The notes under the pieces were generated by a model. That model had not been told where the DNA came from. It was given only the letters and a program-made list of their open reading frames with translations, and ran no database searches. Shown here in pieces: positions 1 to 12,235 of a DNA stretch of 64,000 nucleotides. The number at the start of each line of letters is the position of its first letter. The stretch's first letter is position 1. The position numbers were made by a program, and so were the translations under genes. Source of the DNA: Rutidosis leptorrhynchoides (Eukaryota > Streptophyta > Magnoliopsida > Asterales > Asteraceae); contig NC_092334.1 in the NCBI RefSeq assembly GCF_046630445.1, positions 106,512,501-106,576,500 on the forward strand, read 5' to 3'.

Positions 1-1622
1 TTGCATTTTCGTTGGTGCTAAACGATAAGGAGTTTTAGCAATGGGATTAGCCCCCGGAACCAACTCAATACGAAATTCAACTTGTCTTTCCGCCGGAACA
101 CCTGGTAATTCATCCGAAAAAACGTCTTCGAATTCATTAACCACCGGAATTTCACGAATGAATGGTGGCTCTTCACGAATATCAACTACATGGGCAAGAA
201 AAGCCATGCCACCACTACTAAGGAAATGACGTGCCCGTGAGTAAGTGCATAATGGCACAAGTCTTCTCCGTTTCTCGCCATGAATAATTAATTCTCCCCC
301 ACTTGGGGTCTTCACACGAATAGACTTTTCATGACATGCAATATCGGCTCTTTAACGATCGAGCCAATCCATACCAACAACAATATCAAATTCACCCAAG
401 GTCATCGGAATAAGATCGATTTTAAACATTTCGGTACCGAACACAACATTACAATCTTTAAAAACATCAACCCCTAGCACCATCTTACCATCCGCTATTT
501 CGACTTCTATCGGATGACTTAACTTAGCTAGAGGTTTATCAAGTTTAGGCACAAATCTCGGAGACACAAACGACAAATTAGCACCACTATCAAAAAGTAT
601 CCTCGCCGGATTAGAGTTAACCATGAAAGTACCTGAGACAACTTCATTGTATTGTTTAGCTTCATCATTGGTCATCAAGTAGTTTCGACCCCTAGCCGTA
701 CCCGCTGCTTTCTCTAACTTTTTCACTTGATCACCATACAAATCGGGACATTCCGTCTTTTGATGTCCTTGCTTTTGACAATTAAAACATGTGAGTTTGT
801 TTGTGGAAGATGAGTTCGGACAATCACGAGCCATATGACCCTTTTGTACACAATTGTAGCACGTATAAGAAAAACCCCCGGAAGCACTCTTCTTCACACT
901 ATTAACACTTTCGGAACCCTTTTTGTTCTTCTTGTTTGAAAAGTTCGAATGACTTGAACCTTCAAATTTTCTCTTAGAGAAAGAGAAATCACTTCTTTTC
1001 TGAATCTCCGGTTCGAAATCCAGAGCCAACTCAAACAATTCTTCAAAGCCATCCCCCAACTAATCTTGCATTTCAACTCATCGCTTAAAGTACGATAGAA
1101 ATATAGCATCAACATTCGGTCATCACCAACATACTCCAGACAAAAGAGAGTTTTTGACAAGAAGGTAGACTTGAGAGTAACCAAGTCCATTGAACCTTGT
1201 TTCAAATCGCACAACTCGTCCTGGAGTTTGTTAAGGTCAGCTTGAGTTCAATATTCATCAAAGAACTCCTTTTTAAACTCTTCCCACGTCAAGCTCATAC
1301 ATTGCTCTTCACCATACAATTGAATTTTATCATCCCACCACAACTTAGCCTCTTCACGCAACATGCTAGAACCATATCTCGTTTTCTTCTCGGGAGGACA
1401 TTCGGCGATACGGAAATCCCCCTCGATGTCGGAGATCCAACATGTACTTTTCAATGGATCCCTCACCCCATTAAACATAGGAGGTTGAGCATCCTTGAAA
1501 TTTTTGTAATGGAAGTCTCGCCTTCCATGCCCACCATTACCATCACCCCCTTCCCCACGAGGATCAATGTTTCTAGCTTCGAATGCCTCTTTGATCGCGG
1601 CATTCATTCGTTCGTTGATCAA
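1..1622 (-). pseudogene. Degenerate gag-protease-pol of element G
   Basis: On the minus strand the segment 1622-1248 encodes a gag-like region (FNGVRDPLKSTCWISDIE, LREEAKLWWDDK, TWEEFKKEFFDEY) ended by a TGA. The frame continues with RDLKQ-like capsid sequence and shifts near 1059-1214. At 1059-352 there are two CCHC zinc knuckles (CYNCVQKGHMARDC and CFNCQKQGHQKTEC) followed by an aspartic protease motif FDSGANLSFVS and a conserved VVGMDWL segment. Another stop precedes 351. From about 230 to 1 the minus strand reads into the region before reverse transcriptase. The order gag-protease-pol is that of Ty3/gypsy. Multiple stops and at least one frameshift make it a pseudogene. Confidence 0.8.
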
Positions 1623-1822
1623 CTCGGTTATTTACTCATCAACCGATTCTTGGAAGACCCTTCTAACATCTTCGAGAAATTCCATTTTTTGACTTTTAAA
1701 GATGGCCTCTACTTTGGCCGTGAACTCGGAGTCTTCGCTCGTACCTCCGTTATCGGTATCATGCCCGTTTCTCATCTTCATTCTATAAAACGGAATAGGT
1801 TAAACAACGAAACGAAAAGAAA

Positions 1823-1823
<1 letters not shown>

Positions 1824-1893
<70 letters not shown>
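1824..1893. repeat. (AT)n microsatellite in element G leader
   Basis: Uninterrupted AT dinucleotides, about 70 bp, between gag and the primer binding site of element G. Confidence 0.97.
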
Positions 1894-1895
<2 letters not shown>

Positions 1896-2197
1896 ACACC
1901 GTCCCATCTTGCTTGACATTCGTCGTACATCGCTCGTTTGACACGATTTGCACCCGTAACAATGGTAGCTAGTCATTGTTATGCGAGCACGTCGCATTAA
2001 CTTGCTAGTACAACGTCTATCTTGCTTGATGATTGCAAACACAACACAAAAGAATTAGCGCAAGGTTAGTTCACATAAACCTAGGCACTAACCAATCCCG
2101 GTCCGACCCGAAATCCTACAAGTCCCGCATAAAGCACATACACAATAAAGTCTAAGTCTAGGCACCTATCTGAAGTCGCCTAAATCCCTTAGACCAT

Positions 2198-2209
2198 GCT
2201 CTGATACCA
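2198..2209 (-). other. Primer binding site of element G
   Basis: The minus strand reads TGGTATCAGAGC, complementary to the 3' end of plant initiator tRNA-Met. It lies two bases inside the LTR terminus, which reads TGTAACGACCC on the plus strand from 2212. This fixes the element orientation as minus. Confidence 0.9.
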
Positions 2210-2981
2210 CTTGTAACGACCCAACCCTTTATCCAACCGAAAATATTAATTTTTTTTTTTAAAAAAAAAACAGCCCAGATTCAGCAATTGGAGCGGCGCG
2301 CCCCAGGGTGGAGCGGCGCTCCAAAGTGGCCTGTCCACTTCCTTTTTATGCGCGTTCTTAAAACACGTTTCCCAACACCTATAGACGAAACGACTTTCAC
2401 AACACGTTATAATAAGTAAAACTAAGAGATTCCCAGAATAAAATGAGTTTTACAACACCGGACCCACATCGTCCCGAATTACGAATTTCGTACAAAATAC
2501 AAGTTTCGACCACAAAAGTTTAATTTCCAAATGACACTTAGAGCATGGTGTTTGGGGTTAAACTACCCAAATCTTGGTCGAACTTCCAAAAGCTAATCCC
2601 CCGAGAGCCAGTAATCCAAACGAATACCTTTGCCCTTATCCACGCCGGAGCCTAAAAAGGTAAACAACGAGAGGGTAAGCAAAACGCTTAGTGAATGCAA
2701 TAATTATACACATACATATATAATATACCTACTTGCAATCACTTACACATTACCGCATACACGCTAACAAACTAAATAGCATACCGTCGCAAAGTATAAC
2801 GCTAAAACTCCAATACCACTAGCTAGCACAAACATTACCATATGATCCAAACATTTTAATATGCTATACTACTACACAAAACCATGGTTAACCAAGTCGT
2901 ACAAGGGAATGGCACTCGCTAAAGGACATCGGAGTTCATAACATCCATTAGTGTACTTAGCACCTCGTATCACTAACCCCC

Positions 2982-3250
2982 GAGTGGCATCTTAACACCT
3001 CGATACTTCACCCCGAGTGGCATCTTAACACCTCGATGCTTCACCCGTCAATTTTACTTTCTGGAGTGGCATCTTAACACCTCGATACTTCACCCCGAGT
3101 GGCATCTCAACACCTCGATACTTCACCCCGAGTGGCATCTTAACACCTCGATGCTTCACCCGTCAAATTTTCCAGAATGGTGTCTTAACACCTCGACACT
3201 TCACTCGTCACGTGAAACGTGGCGTCTTAGCACATTGACACTTCACATTT
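2982..3250. repeat. Tandem minisatellite, about 33-bp unit
   Basis: Repeated units carry GAGTGGCATCTTAACACC followed by TCGATACTTCACCCC. Starts are visible at 2982, 3015, 3064, 3097 and 3130, with diverged copies up to about 3250. Some units carry an extra stretch of about 16 bp (CCGTCAATTTT type). The repeat lies inside the element G LTR. Confidence 0.85.
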
Positions 3251-3973
3251 CACGCTACACAAAATGTAAGTTGGTGATGGTGATGTCTTAGCACCAACAC
3301 TTAACTCTTATGCATTTAATGACTTACTTGCATTAAATGACCCATTTACACTAAAACCGCTCATTCAAGGCAAAGACTCATCATTAATCACTAAATGCTA
3401 GTGATTAAAGTCCAATAACACCAACTAACACAATTTAGGGTATTTCCATACCCATCTTGCCCAACTAGGTCAACCATTACCCATTTGACCCATTTTAACA
3501 TCAAGACTCATGATTTGGTCAAACTTGATCTCATTTGCAAAACCTTTCACTAACACATAAGTGTGTTAGTGATTAATCAACACAATTAACTCTATAAACA
3601 CCAATTACATGACCAAACCCTAGATCACAACCCTTAGGGTTTCCTTACATCAATTTAACTCAAATTCACCCATTTAACCCCCAAATGGGTCTTACAAGTC
3701 TTAAATGAACAAACCCTAGCCATAAATCAAATTAAACTCAAAACACAGAGTTAAGACTTACCAACACTATCAAAACGTAGCTAGAGACGTAGGGAACAAC
3801 TTTAATACTCGAGCTTTGACCCGAAACAAACTTCTTCCTCCTATATTTGAGCTTTCTCTCTCTCAAAGTGTTTCTCACTCTAAAATTGAAGTGAGATTGA
3901 AGATAAGGTTGGTTGTTGTGTTGAATGTGTTTCAACCACCACAAAACTGGCCATAAGTGACCTAAACCCGGCC

Positions 3974-3978
3974 TCAAG
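3974..3978. repeat. Target site duplication of element A, left
   Basis: TCAAG here matches TCAAG at 27161-27165 exactly, directly outside the TG and CA ends of element A. Confidence 0.9.
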
Positions 3979-4278
3979 TGTGACGACCCAGAAAATTTTG
4001 ACTAATTTTAAATCAAACTCTCGATACGATTTAATATCCTTGACACGATAAGCAAAGTCTGTTAGGTTGAGTCTCAAAGATTTTGAACTATTTTTATGAA
4101 AGCAATTACCCTTCGACTGTTCTCGACGATTCAAGAACAACTAAATGTAGATATATATATATATACATAATAATTTGAAATATTAATTGAAATAATATAT
4201 GAGTTAATTGTTGGAAATAAATATAATATGCGATATAATGAAAACTATTATTACAAATGTGTGTGTGTATATATATAC

Positions 4279-4425
<147 letters not shown>

Positions 4426-5036
4426 AATATGTATATAAATACTACTTGTAAATATATAAAATAATATTAAATCTATTTGTTTAAAAATATATAATATATA
4501 TTTATGTGATAAAACTTGTTATTTAAAACTGATTATATATAAAGAGAGAGTAAATGGAAGATGAATGATTTCGAGCTTAATTAGTAAACGTCAGTAACAC
4601 TCGGTTGATGTTTTGTTAGTTTTAATATAAATATTATACATGTTCATGAAGGAATGAAATAAAAGTTGGACTGTAAATTGATTACGAAGATTTTAGATTT
4701 GTTAAAAAATATTTTTACATTTTTAAGTTTAAATATTAGTACTCTGTACATATAAATTGGAACAGAAAATAAATAATTATTGAACCTTTTTGATCAGGTT
4801 TCAAACAGTTAATGAGTGAAATAATTAAATATATTTAATCTAAAGTTTGGGATTTTTAGGAACACTTTTATACGTTAACTGTTTAGCAACGGATACGATA
4901 TAGCACTGTGTGGGAAAACTGTCGGCATAAGATTACAATTACTCGGCTGCAATACTGTTTAAGCTTTTGAATCATTGATTACTAGTACCATTTTATATTA
5001 TATTTATATTATATATTATTATTAATATTATAATCA

Positions 5037-5042
<6 letters not shown>

Positions 5043-5111
<69 letters not shown>
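5043..5111. repeat. (AT)n microsatellite in 5' LTR of A
   Basis: A pure AT run, matched by 12155-12233 in the 3' LTR. Confidence 0.97.
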
Positions 5112-5113
<2 letters not shown>

Positions 5114-6104
5114 ATACGTATGTAATCCGAGAGGGAGATGGAGTGAATGCTGTTAAACAACTTCATCTTCTAAAACACGACAACCACCACCATGAGGCAC
5201 CATCTACAACCACCGTGGAACCACCCTTCATCTCCATCACCATCGTTACCACCTTCGAAACCCACTTCCAATTTTTTTTCTGTTTTCATTCGATCCATAA
5301 AACAACCATTATCACCATGACAACTACGATTCACCAATTCACCACCGTTCATTAAAATCGATCACCTTGTGTCTCTCTTCTTCGAATCAACCACCACTTT
5401 GAACCACCACAAGATCACCACGAGACACCACCATCACCAACTTACATTTTTTTTTTCTTTTCTTACTTCGTTTTCTGTTGGAATCACAGAAACCACCACA
5501 CAACACCAACCTTCTTTCTCTTTTGTTCCGGTTGTCTTGTTTCCCTGATCAGTCCAACGAGCAACAACCACACAGCCGCTGCTACTGTATACTCTTTCTG
5601 TTTCTGTTTCGATCGAGAACTCCATCACAGAACCATCGCTATTATAGATGCAGCTGCGATTGTATCTATTTTCTATCACCACTAAACCCCATTGTAAACT
5701 ACCACCATAACCGTAATATTACTACTGCTGTTTAATGAGATTAATGAAGATGATGATGAATAGTGATTTACGATATGAGTATGATGATGAAGGTTATGAT
5801 CGGGTAATGTTGTTGATGATGATGAAACAATACACGATGATTTTTTTTTAAAATAACCCTTCATGTTATTTTTGGCCTGCTAGTCGAGGTTCCTGTAAAA
5901 CCATCGAACTTCCTCTAATTGTGATTTGGGCCGAGTGTTTACTTGTGTTGTTGGGCCGAGTTCAAAAAAAAAAGAAAAAAAAAAGAATTCGTTTTCCATT
6001 GGGCCGAGTACCAATATGGTTTTTATTGGGCCGAACTCCAATTAAAATGATGAGATGATGATGGTTCAAATAGTTAAACGTAGGGATTAATTCAAGAAAC
6101 AAGC

Positions 6105-6180
6105 GAGTAGTGAAGTGGTCTGGAGGGTGTATGTTAAGCGAGAGGTCACGAGTTCGAAACTGGACTATGGCATTTTTTAC
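6105..6180 (+). repeat. tRNA-derived SINE-like segment inside LTR of A
   Basis: TAGTGAAGTGG fits the pol III A box, and about 35 bp downstream AGGTCACGAGTTCGAAAC fits the B box. The segment is repeated in the 3' LTR at about 13213-13290. A SINE body cannot be delimited. It could be a chance tRNA-like match. Confidence 0.45.
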
Positions 6181-6236
6181 TGCATCCTACATATTTTCTT
6201 AAGGTAGTATCTTATTATAATTATTATTATTATATC

Positions 6237-6385
<149 letters not shown>

Positions 6386-7310
6386 GATTATCATATTTAG
6401 TATTATCATTAAGAATATTGTTATTATCAAAATTGTCATTAAGAATTAGTATTGTTATTAAAATTATCATTTTTATTAAAATTAAAATTATTATTATTAT
6501 TACAATAAAAATTAGTCATATAAAAACATCCTTAATAAAACTATATTAATATTTTTATAAATTATTTATTTACAGAATACAAAATAAATATAGGTAACAT
6601 ATAAATTAAGATATGAAATGTAAATAAAATATATATACTTTAATTAAGATTTAGTATAAATTTTACATATAATTACAACACTAATATGTAAATATCATTA
6701 ATAGATAGAATTATTTGATTCTATGAGTTAATATATATAATTGATATAGTTTCATGAATCCGTGGCCAACCCTGCATTGTTCAGTTCCGTCGTATGCATA
6801 TTTTTACTACAAAATATCGTATCGTGAGTTTCATTTGCTCCCTTTTTAATTGCTTTTGCAATATATAATTTTGGGCTGAGAATACATGCGTTGCTTTTAT
6901 AAATGCTTTACAAAATAGAGACAAGTGATTAAAAATGATATTCTACGGATTGATGTGCTAGGTAATTTAGTTACATGTTATAAGAGCATGTAAACGCGAA
7001 TCCTAAAGATAGATCTATCGGGCTTAACACCCCCATCCTGTAGGCTGCACTAGACATAAGAGCTAGTGGGGGATGTTTAGTACTTCGAGGATTATTTATA
7101 CACTTGCGAGTGTACGTATCCATCTTTGCGAAGATGACTTATTATATTATTGTTAAGGTTGGTTACTGAGGCCTCAACATAAGCAGAACGGTTTTATACA
7201 CTTGCGAGTGTACATATATTTATAAATGGAAATCTCGTGGTCTATTAATATATTGAAATGATTGTTATGATAAACTTATGAACTCACCAACCTTTTGGTT
7301 GACACTTTAA

Positions 7311-7329
7311 AGCATGTTTATTCTCAGGT
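7311..7329 (+). promoter_or_regulatory. Conserved LTR block near the LTR 3' end
   Basis: AGCATGTTTATTCTCAGGT is identical or nearly so in the LTRs of A, B (3' copy), C, D and F, although the surrounding LTRs differ strongly. It is preceded by CTCACCAAC and followed by CTTCCGCTGT. The T-rich run ending in CAG resembles a 3' splice acceptor. Its function is unknown. Confidence 0.55.
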
Positions 7330-7629
7330 ATGAAAGAAATCTTCCGCTGTGCATTTGCTCATTTTAGAGATATTACTTGGAGTCATTCATGACATATTTC
7401 AAAACACATTGCATTCGAGTCGTTGAGTTCATCAAGATTATTATTAAGTCAATTATAGTAGGATATATTATGAAATGGTATGCATGCCGTCAACTTTTGA
7501 TGTAAAGAAAGTTTGTCTTTTAAAAACGAATGCAATGTTTATAAAATGTATCATATAGAGGTCAAGTACCTCACGATGTAATTAACTATTGTGAATCGTT
7601 TATAATGGATATGAACGGGTCCTTTTAGT

Positions 7630-7641
7630 TGGTATCAGAGC
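7630..7641 (+). other. Primer binding site of element A
   Basis: TGGTATCAGAGC is complementary to the plant initiator tRNA-Met 3' end. It starts two bases after the 5' LTR end. Confidence 0.92.
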
Positions 7642-8012
7642 GGTGGTCTTAGCGAACCAGGTCTTGCATTAGTGTGTCTAACTGATAGTTGTTTAGATGC
7701 ATTAGTGGGTCTGGACTTCGACCGTGTCTGCATGTCAAAAGTTTTGCTTATCATTTCGTGTCGAAAATTACTTGCTTATCATCCTTAAAGTCTAGACACG
7801 TCTTAATGCCTCTATTGCATAGACAGTGTATAGATAAATTCATATCTTAGCGTATCTGTTATTGTTATCTTTGCTTGACAGCTTCCGTAGATTCTTCCGA
7901 AACTTATGGGATTTTAGTATTATATATGCATATGGAAATTATGTATTGCAGGGTACTAATCTACATCCTATAATCTATTTCTTATCGAAAATCCTTCATC
8001 TGCTCGTACGAG

Positions 8013-8531
8013 ATGAATCCCTCAACCAGTTCAAGTTCCTCGAATTCCGACAGCTATTTCGATATGGAAACACACTTGAGCTTCGAAGGCAGTATAACCG
8101 GAATGGATCAACAAATCAGTCATCACCAATTCTGGATGAATTGGCGATGGGTTTGTAGTCAACTTAATCAATGGAGACGCAAAGAAGGCGATCCTTTCCA
8201 CCAACCGAATTCACCTCTTGACGAAAAACCCGAAGCACTTACCGGCGAACCTATCCGAAACACCATTTTCAGCCTCATTTCGAGAGCAGCTCAACATGAT
8301 TATATTTTATCCACAATTTTAAACCTTATTCATCCCCTCGTTCCGACCAACAATCATCCCGGAATAATGGAAAAAGTCAACGAGCTTCGCGCTCAAGTAA
8401 TCAATTTGGAAAACGTGGTGCAAAACGTACCAGCTTCAGCAACATCACCGGCACCAGTAGTACCATCAGTAACACCACCAGTACCATCAACAATCTATAC
8501 CTCAACATCTCATTCTGTACCTCGAGAATAA
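8013..8531 (+). CDS. First ORF of element A, unknown function (172 aa)
   Basis: This is the only substantial open frame in a convincing position, beginning 371 bases after the primer site. The N-terminus is rich in Ser and Asn (residues 4-13), a Trp-rich basic segment lies near residues 40-57, and a helical segment with NELRAQVINLENVVQNV lies at about 124-140. A Pro/Ser/Thr-rich tail follows. No zinc knuckle, protease or pol motif is seen. It occupies the place of the acidic ORF in elements B and C, and the leader is similar, but the protein does not look homologous. It could be a gag remnant or an accessory protein. Confidence 0.4.
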   Translation: MNPSTSSSSSNSDSYFDMETHLSFEGSITGMDQQISHHQFWMNWRWVCSQLNQWRRKEGDPFHQPNSPLDEKPEALTGEPIRNTIFSLISRAAQHDYILSTILNLIHPLVPTNNHPGIMEKVNELRAQVINLENVVQNVPASATSPAPVVPSVTPPVPSTIYTSTSHSVPRE

Positions 8532-11149
8532 TCATCGTTCTACGTATCATTCTACATCAAATACCTCCGTTCTACATAACGATTATATAATTTCTAATGT
8601 TTTAGAGATTATGTATTCTAGTTCTAACGGTAAATCAAATGAGATTAATATTATATTTACTCATTAAATCCATAATTACATCTGAAGAAAATATATATGT
8701 AAGTATATTTTCATAAAGATTGTAATTAAAAATTCTTTCGTACAAACTGTTAATGGTGAAAATATTTTAACGGGTAGGTAATACCTGAGGAATATTTAGA
8801 TTTCACATTAATAAGTTACACTGTACATTCTTCGAATCTGATTCAATAGTCATTTACTATCCTACTTACATTCACAGATATATAAATTCGTTCACCACAG
8901 AATAACCATTTTCATTTAATTTCATATTTGGATTTTGACCTATCAGAATCCAACAAGTGACATAATGAAGAAAACATTGGACAAAAAATAAAATTTGTTA
9001 GAAACAAACAATTTAACTATGAGAAGAATTTTGATAAGAATCTATGCTAACTGTTCCTAGCTAACTGATTAATTTCGTATTACATTTTATTTATCGCAAT
9101 TTATTTATCGCAATTTAAATTCTCGCAATTTTATTTATCGTCATTTAATTTTTGTTATTTATTTTACGCACTTTAAATATCGGGACACGTATACAAGGTT
9201 TTGACATATCATATCGACGCATCTATATATATCATTTGGAATAACCATAGACACTCTATATGCAGTAATGATCGAGTTAGCTATACAGAGTTGAGGTTCA
9301 TTCTACAATAATATATATACCTTGAGTTGTGATCGAGTCTGAGACATGTACACGGATCACGATACGTATTAATTAATTCGAATATTATATATTAAACTAT
9401 ATATGAATTATTGGACTGTTACTGTGGACTATCGACTATGGACTAATAACATTGGACAATTAAAATGAATTAAAATATTGATTATAACATATGAAACTAA
9501 ACGTTTCTTCAAGTTTTCCACTTGATCTCATCTTAAACCTCATTTGTATCTTGACGATTACAATCTGCGTTCAAACCTTTCATGATTCTTAAAAACTCCT
9601 CAATCGAAAGGATGAAACAACCACACTTTACCTACGGAAGAAAAGATTGATACAAATAGTTATGCGCCTGAAAAACTCTCAGAAACTGAGTAAACATTTA
9701 ACACGTAGCTGTGCTAATTCCTTTAACGTTGTTATTACCGAAAATAACTTTGCAATCTCTTTCCAAATTAGCAAATTTTGTCACAGCTCCAACAAGTCAA
9801 TTTCGACTTTTCGTTTGAAACAACCTTATTATAACCTTGATATATATGCATACCCTTTTATTGTTACCGGGGAACCTTTTATATTCTACCATATTACCAG
9901 CAGACGTACCAGCAACCTCGTTGCTCCTTGGCTTAAATCTCTCCGACAAATTACTATATTTATCTATTGAAGTCTTATCATAAACTCATCGGCATCTTGT
10001 AACGATAATTACCATACCAAATACCGGGAGGCATGAATCGATAATCTCGAATTTCTCAGCAATTCTACGACAAAAATTATATATATATATATATATATAA
10101 ATATATATATTTATATATATAAATTCTATCTCCTGGATTTACGAACTTCAATTCTGAATTTCTGAAAAGCGCCTTAGCGTATGAATCAGTTTTATGAGTT
10201 TTGAAAAAAAAAACTGATGAAGCAGTGAAAACTGAAGACTGCCTTAACAGTCAAAAGTTTGATAATAAAGAATGGCATGCTGAAAAAGCTCAAAAAAATT
10301 TTGATACTGAAAAACGAATTGAGCAAACCATGAAGGAGACTCTGAACAAATCACAAGGACTAAACTTGTACATAAAGAATCCAGATGATTCTGTTTCTAA
10401 TGAAATCTTTAGCGAATACTTTGCTCCTGACTCTAAACCTTGCGGACAAATCTTCTTCATCATTCTTCGATATTAGAAATTCTAAGATATCATCGTATCT
10501 TTCATTATAAATATCTTCGATATTCCTGAGGATACCTTCACAGCTATTCTTGTCTGAAATTATTTATCTCTTCATGCTATCTATATTACATCATAAAAGA
10601 AACTATTTTAGTTTCTATATTCTGTAACAATCAAGTTTAAATTATGAATGATTTCCTAGAGAAGTGTTGGGAATTGAAGCATGAGTTACTATAGTATAAT
10701 GACGTCAGGCCAACGTGGTTATATTACAGTAAGTCATGCTAAATTTCTAATGTAACGTGATGATGATTCACAGACCTTATCCTCATCATGTGCCATGTTA
10801 TATGACTCTTTCATTCTACTTAATTTCTAAGCATATCAAGGAAATATTTCCTTGATATTTCTGTTCTTCCGTAATTCCAACAGTTTGTTAATAAATCGTG
10901 CTATTTCATTTTCTTTCTGATTAGAAGATTTCTTTAAATTCCTTGAATTCCGAGAATCAACGGTGACTACATCAAAAGTCAAGGCGAATCTTTATTTCTC
11001 ATTTCACTCTTTTATGATAGCTTCACTCGTACGCTTCACATGATCTAATCATTTTATCTATATTAATCAATAATGATAAAACTCTAATTATCAAATCATA
11101 TTCGTCATGAAAACATTTTTATTGTTAGCCATGACGACCTCACTCAAAT
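8532..11149 (+). other. Interior of element A without recognisable genes
   Basis: AT-rich sequence with only short open frames. One near 10201-10476 is Lys/Glu-rich but lacks any family motif. A PPT-like motif TTTTAACGGGTAGGTA lies at 8766-8781. A fragment resembling the D/C-type LTR occupies about 9180-9400. No pol domain was found on either strand. Confidence 0.6.
9180..9400 (+). repeat. Fragment of a C/D-family LTR inside element A
   Basis: The segment carries ACACGTATACAA, then CATAGACACTCTATATGCAG, GAGTTAGCTATACAGAG and TTGAGTTGTGATCGAG, in the order found in the LTR of C (about 42117-42290) and D (about 56275-56490). The GCAGTAATG variant matches D better than C. Confidence 0.7.
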
Positions 11150-11181
11150 TTCGGGACAAAATTTCTTTAACGGGTAGGTAC
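11150..11181 (+). other. Polypurine-tract region of element A
   Basis: AATTTCGGGACAAAATTT followed by TTTAACGGGTAGGTAC lies directly before the 3' LTR start TGTGACG at 11182. The same layout precedes the 3' LTRs of B and C. Confidence 0.8.
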
Positions 11182-11347
11182 TGTGACGACCCGGAAAATT
11201 TTGACTAATTTTAAATCAAACTCTCGATACGATTTAATATCCTTGATACGATAAGCAAAGTCTGTTAGGTTGAGTCTCAAAGATTTTGAACTATTTTTAT
11301 GAAAGCAATTACCCTTCGACTGTTCTCGACGATTCAAGAACAACTAA

Positions 11348-11432
<85 letters not shown>

Positions 11433-12150
11433 ATAATTTGAAATATTAATTGAAATAATATATGAGTTAATTGTTGGAAATAAATATAATATGCGATATA
11501 ATGAAAACTATTATTACAAATGTGTGTATATATATATATGTATATAAATATGTATATAAATATTACTTGTAAATATATAAAATAATATTAAATCTATTTG
11601 TTTAAAAATATATAATATATATTTATGTGATAAAACTTGTTATTTACAACTGATTATATATAAAGAGAGAGTAAATGGAAGATGAATGATTTCGAGCTTA
11701 ATTAGTAAATGTCAGTAACACTCGGTTGATGTTTTGTTAGTTTTAATATAAATATTATACATGTTCATGAAGGAATGAAATAAAAGTTGGAATGTAAATT
11801 GATTACGAAGATTTTAGATTTGTTAAAAATATTTTTACATTTTTAAGTTTAAATATTGGTACTCCGTACATATAAATTGGAACATAAAATAAATAATTAT
11901 CAAACCTTTTTGATCAGGTTTCAAACAGTTAATGAGTGAAATAATTAAATATATTTAATCTAAAAGTTTGGGATTTTTAGGAACACTTTTATACGTTAAC
12001 TGTTTAGCAACAGATACGATATAGCACTGTGTGGGAAAACTGTCGGCATTTACTCGGCTGCAATACTGTTTAAGCTTTTGAATCATTGATTACTAGTACC
12101 ATTTTATATTATATTTATATTATATATTATTATTAATATTATAATCATTT

Positions 12151-12235
<85 letters not shown>

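Larger units (their letters stand above)
1..3978 (-). mobile_element. Element G: partial Ty3/gypsy retrotransposon, interrupted by element A
   Basis: The minus strand carries, right to left, an LTR (from 2212), a primer binding site (2198-2209), a leader with an AT microsatellite, gag remnants, two CCHC knuckles, a protease motif and the start of pol, which runs off the left edge. The other LTR lies outside the window. Element A is inserted in the LTR at 3978/27161. The LTR probably resumes at 27166 and may end near 27368, where GGGTTTTACA could be its outer terminus. That outer boundary is uncertain. Stops and frameshifts show that this copy is dead. Confidence 0.8.
2212..3978 (-). repeat. 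5' LTR of element G (first part)
   Basis: The LTR begins at the terminus next to the primer site and runs right until interrupted by element A at 3979. It contains GC-rich quasi-palindromes near 2288-2330, a tandem minisatellite at 2982-3250 and no credible coding region. A continuation to about 27368 is likely after element A is removed. Confidence 0.7.

Noticed and set aside
1-229. Plus-strand 62-residue frame at the left edge
   Set aside because: It is the complement of minus-strand pol of element G.
2982-3250. CRISPR-like spaced repeats
   Set aside because: Eukaryotic LTR context; units are tandem with diverging copies and no unique equal-length spacers.
5143-5735. Open frames with Thr/His-rich translation in the LTR of A
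   Set aside because: Repeated in both LTRs but broken differently (5143-5355, 5478-5735, 12492-12857) and lacking any domain; treated as non-coding LTR.
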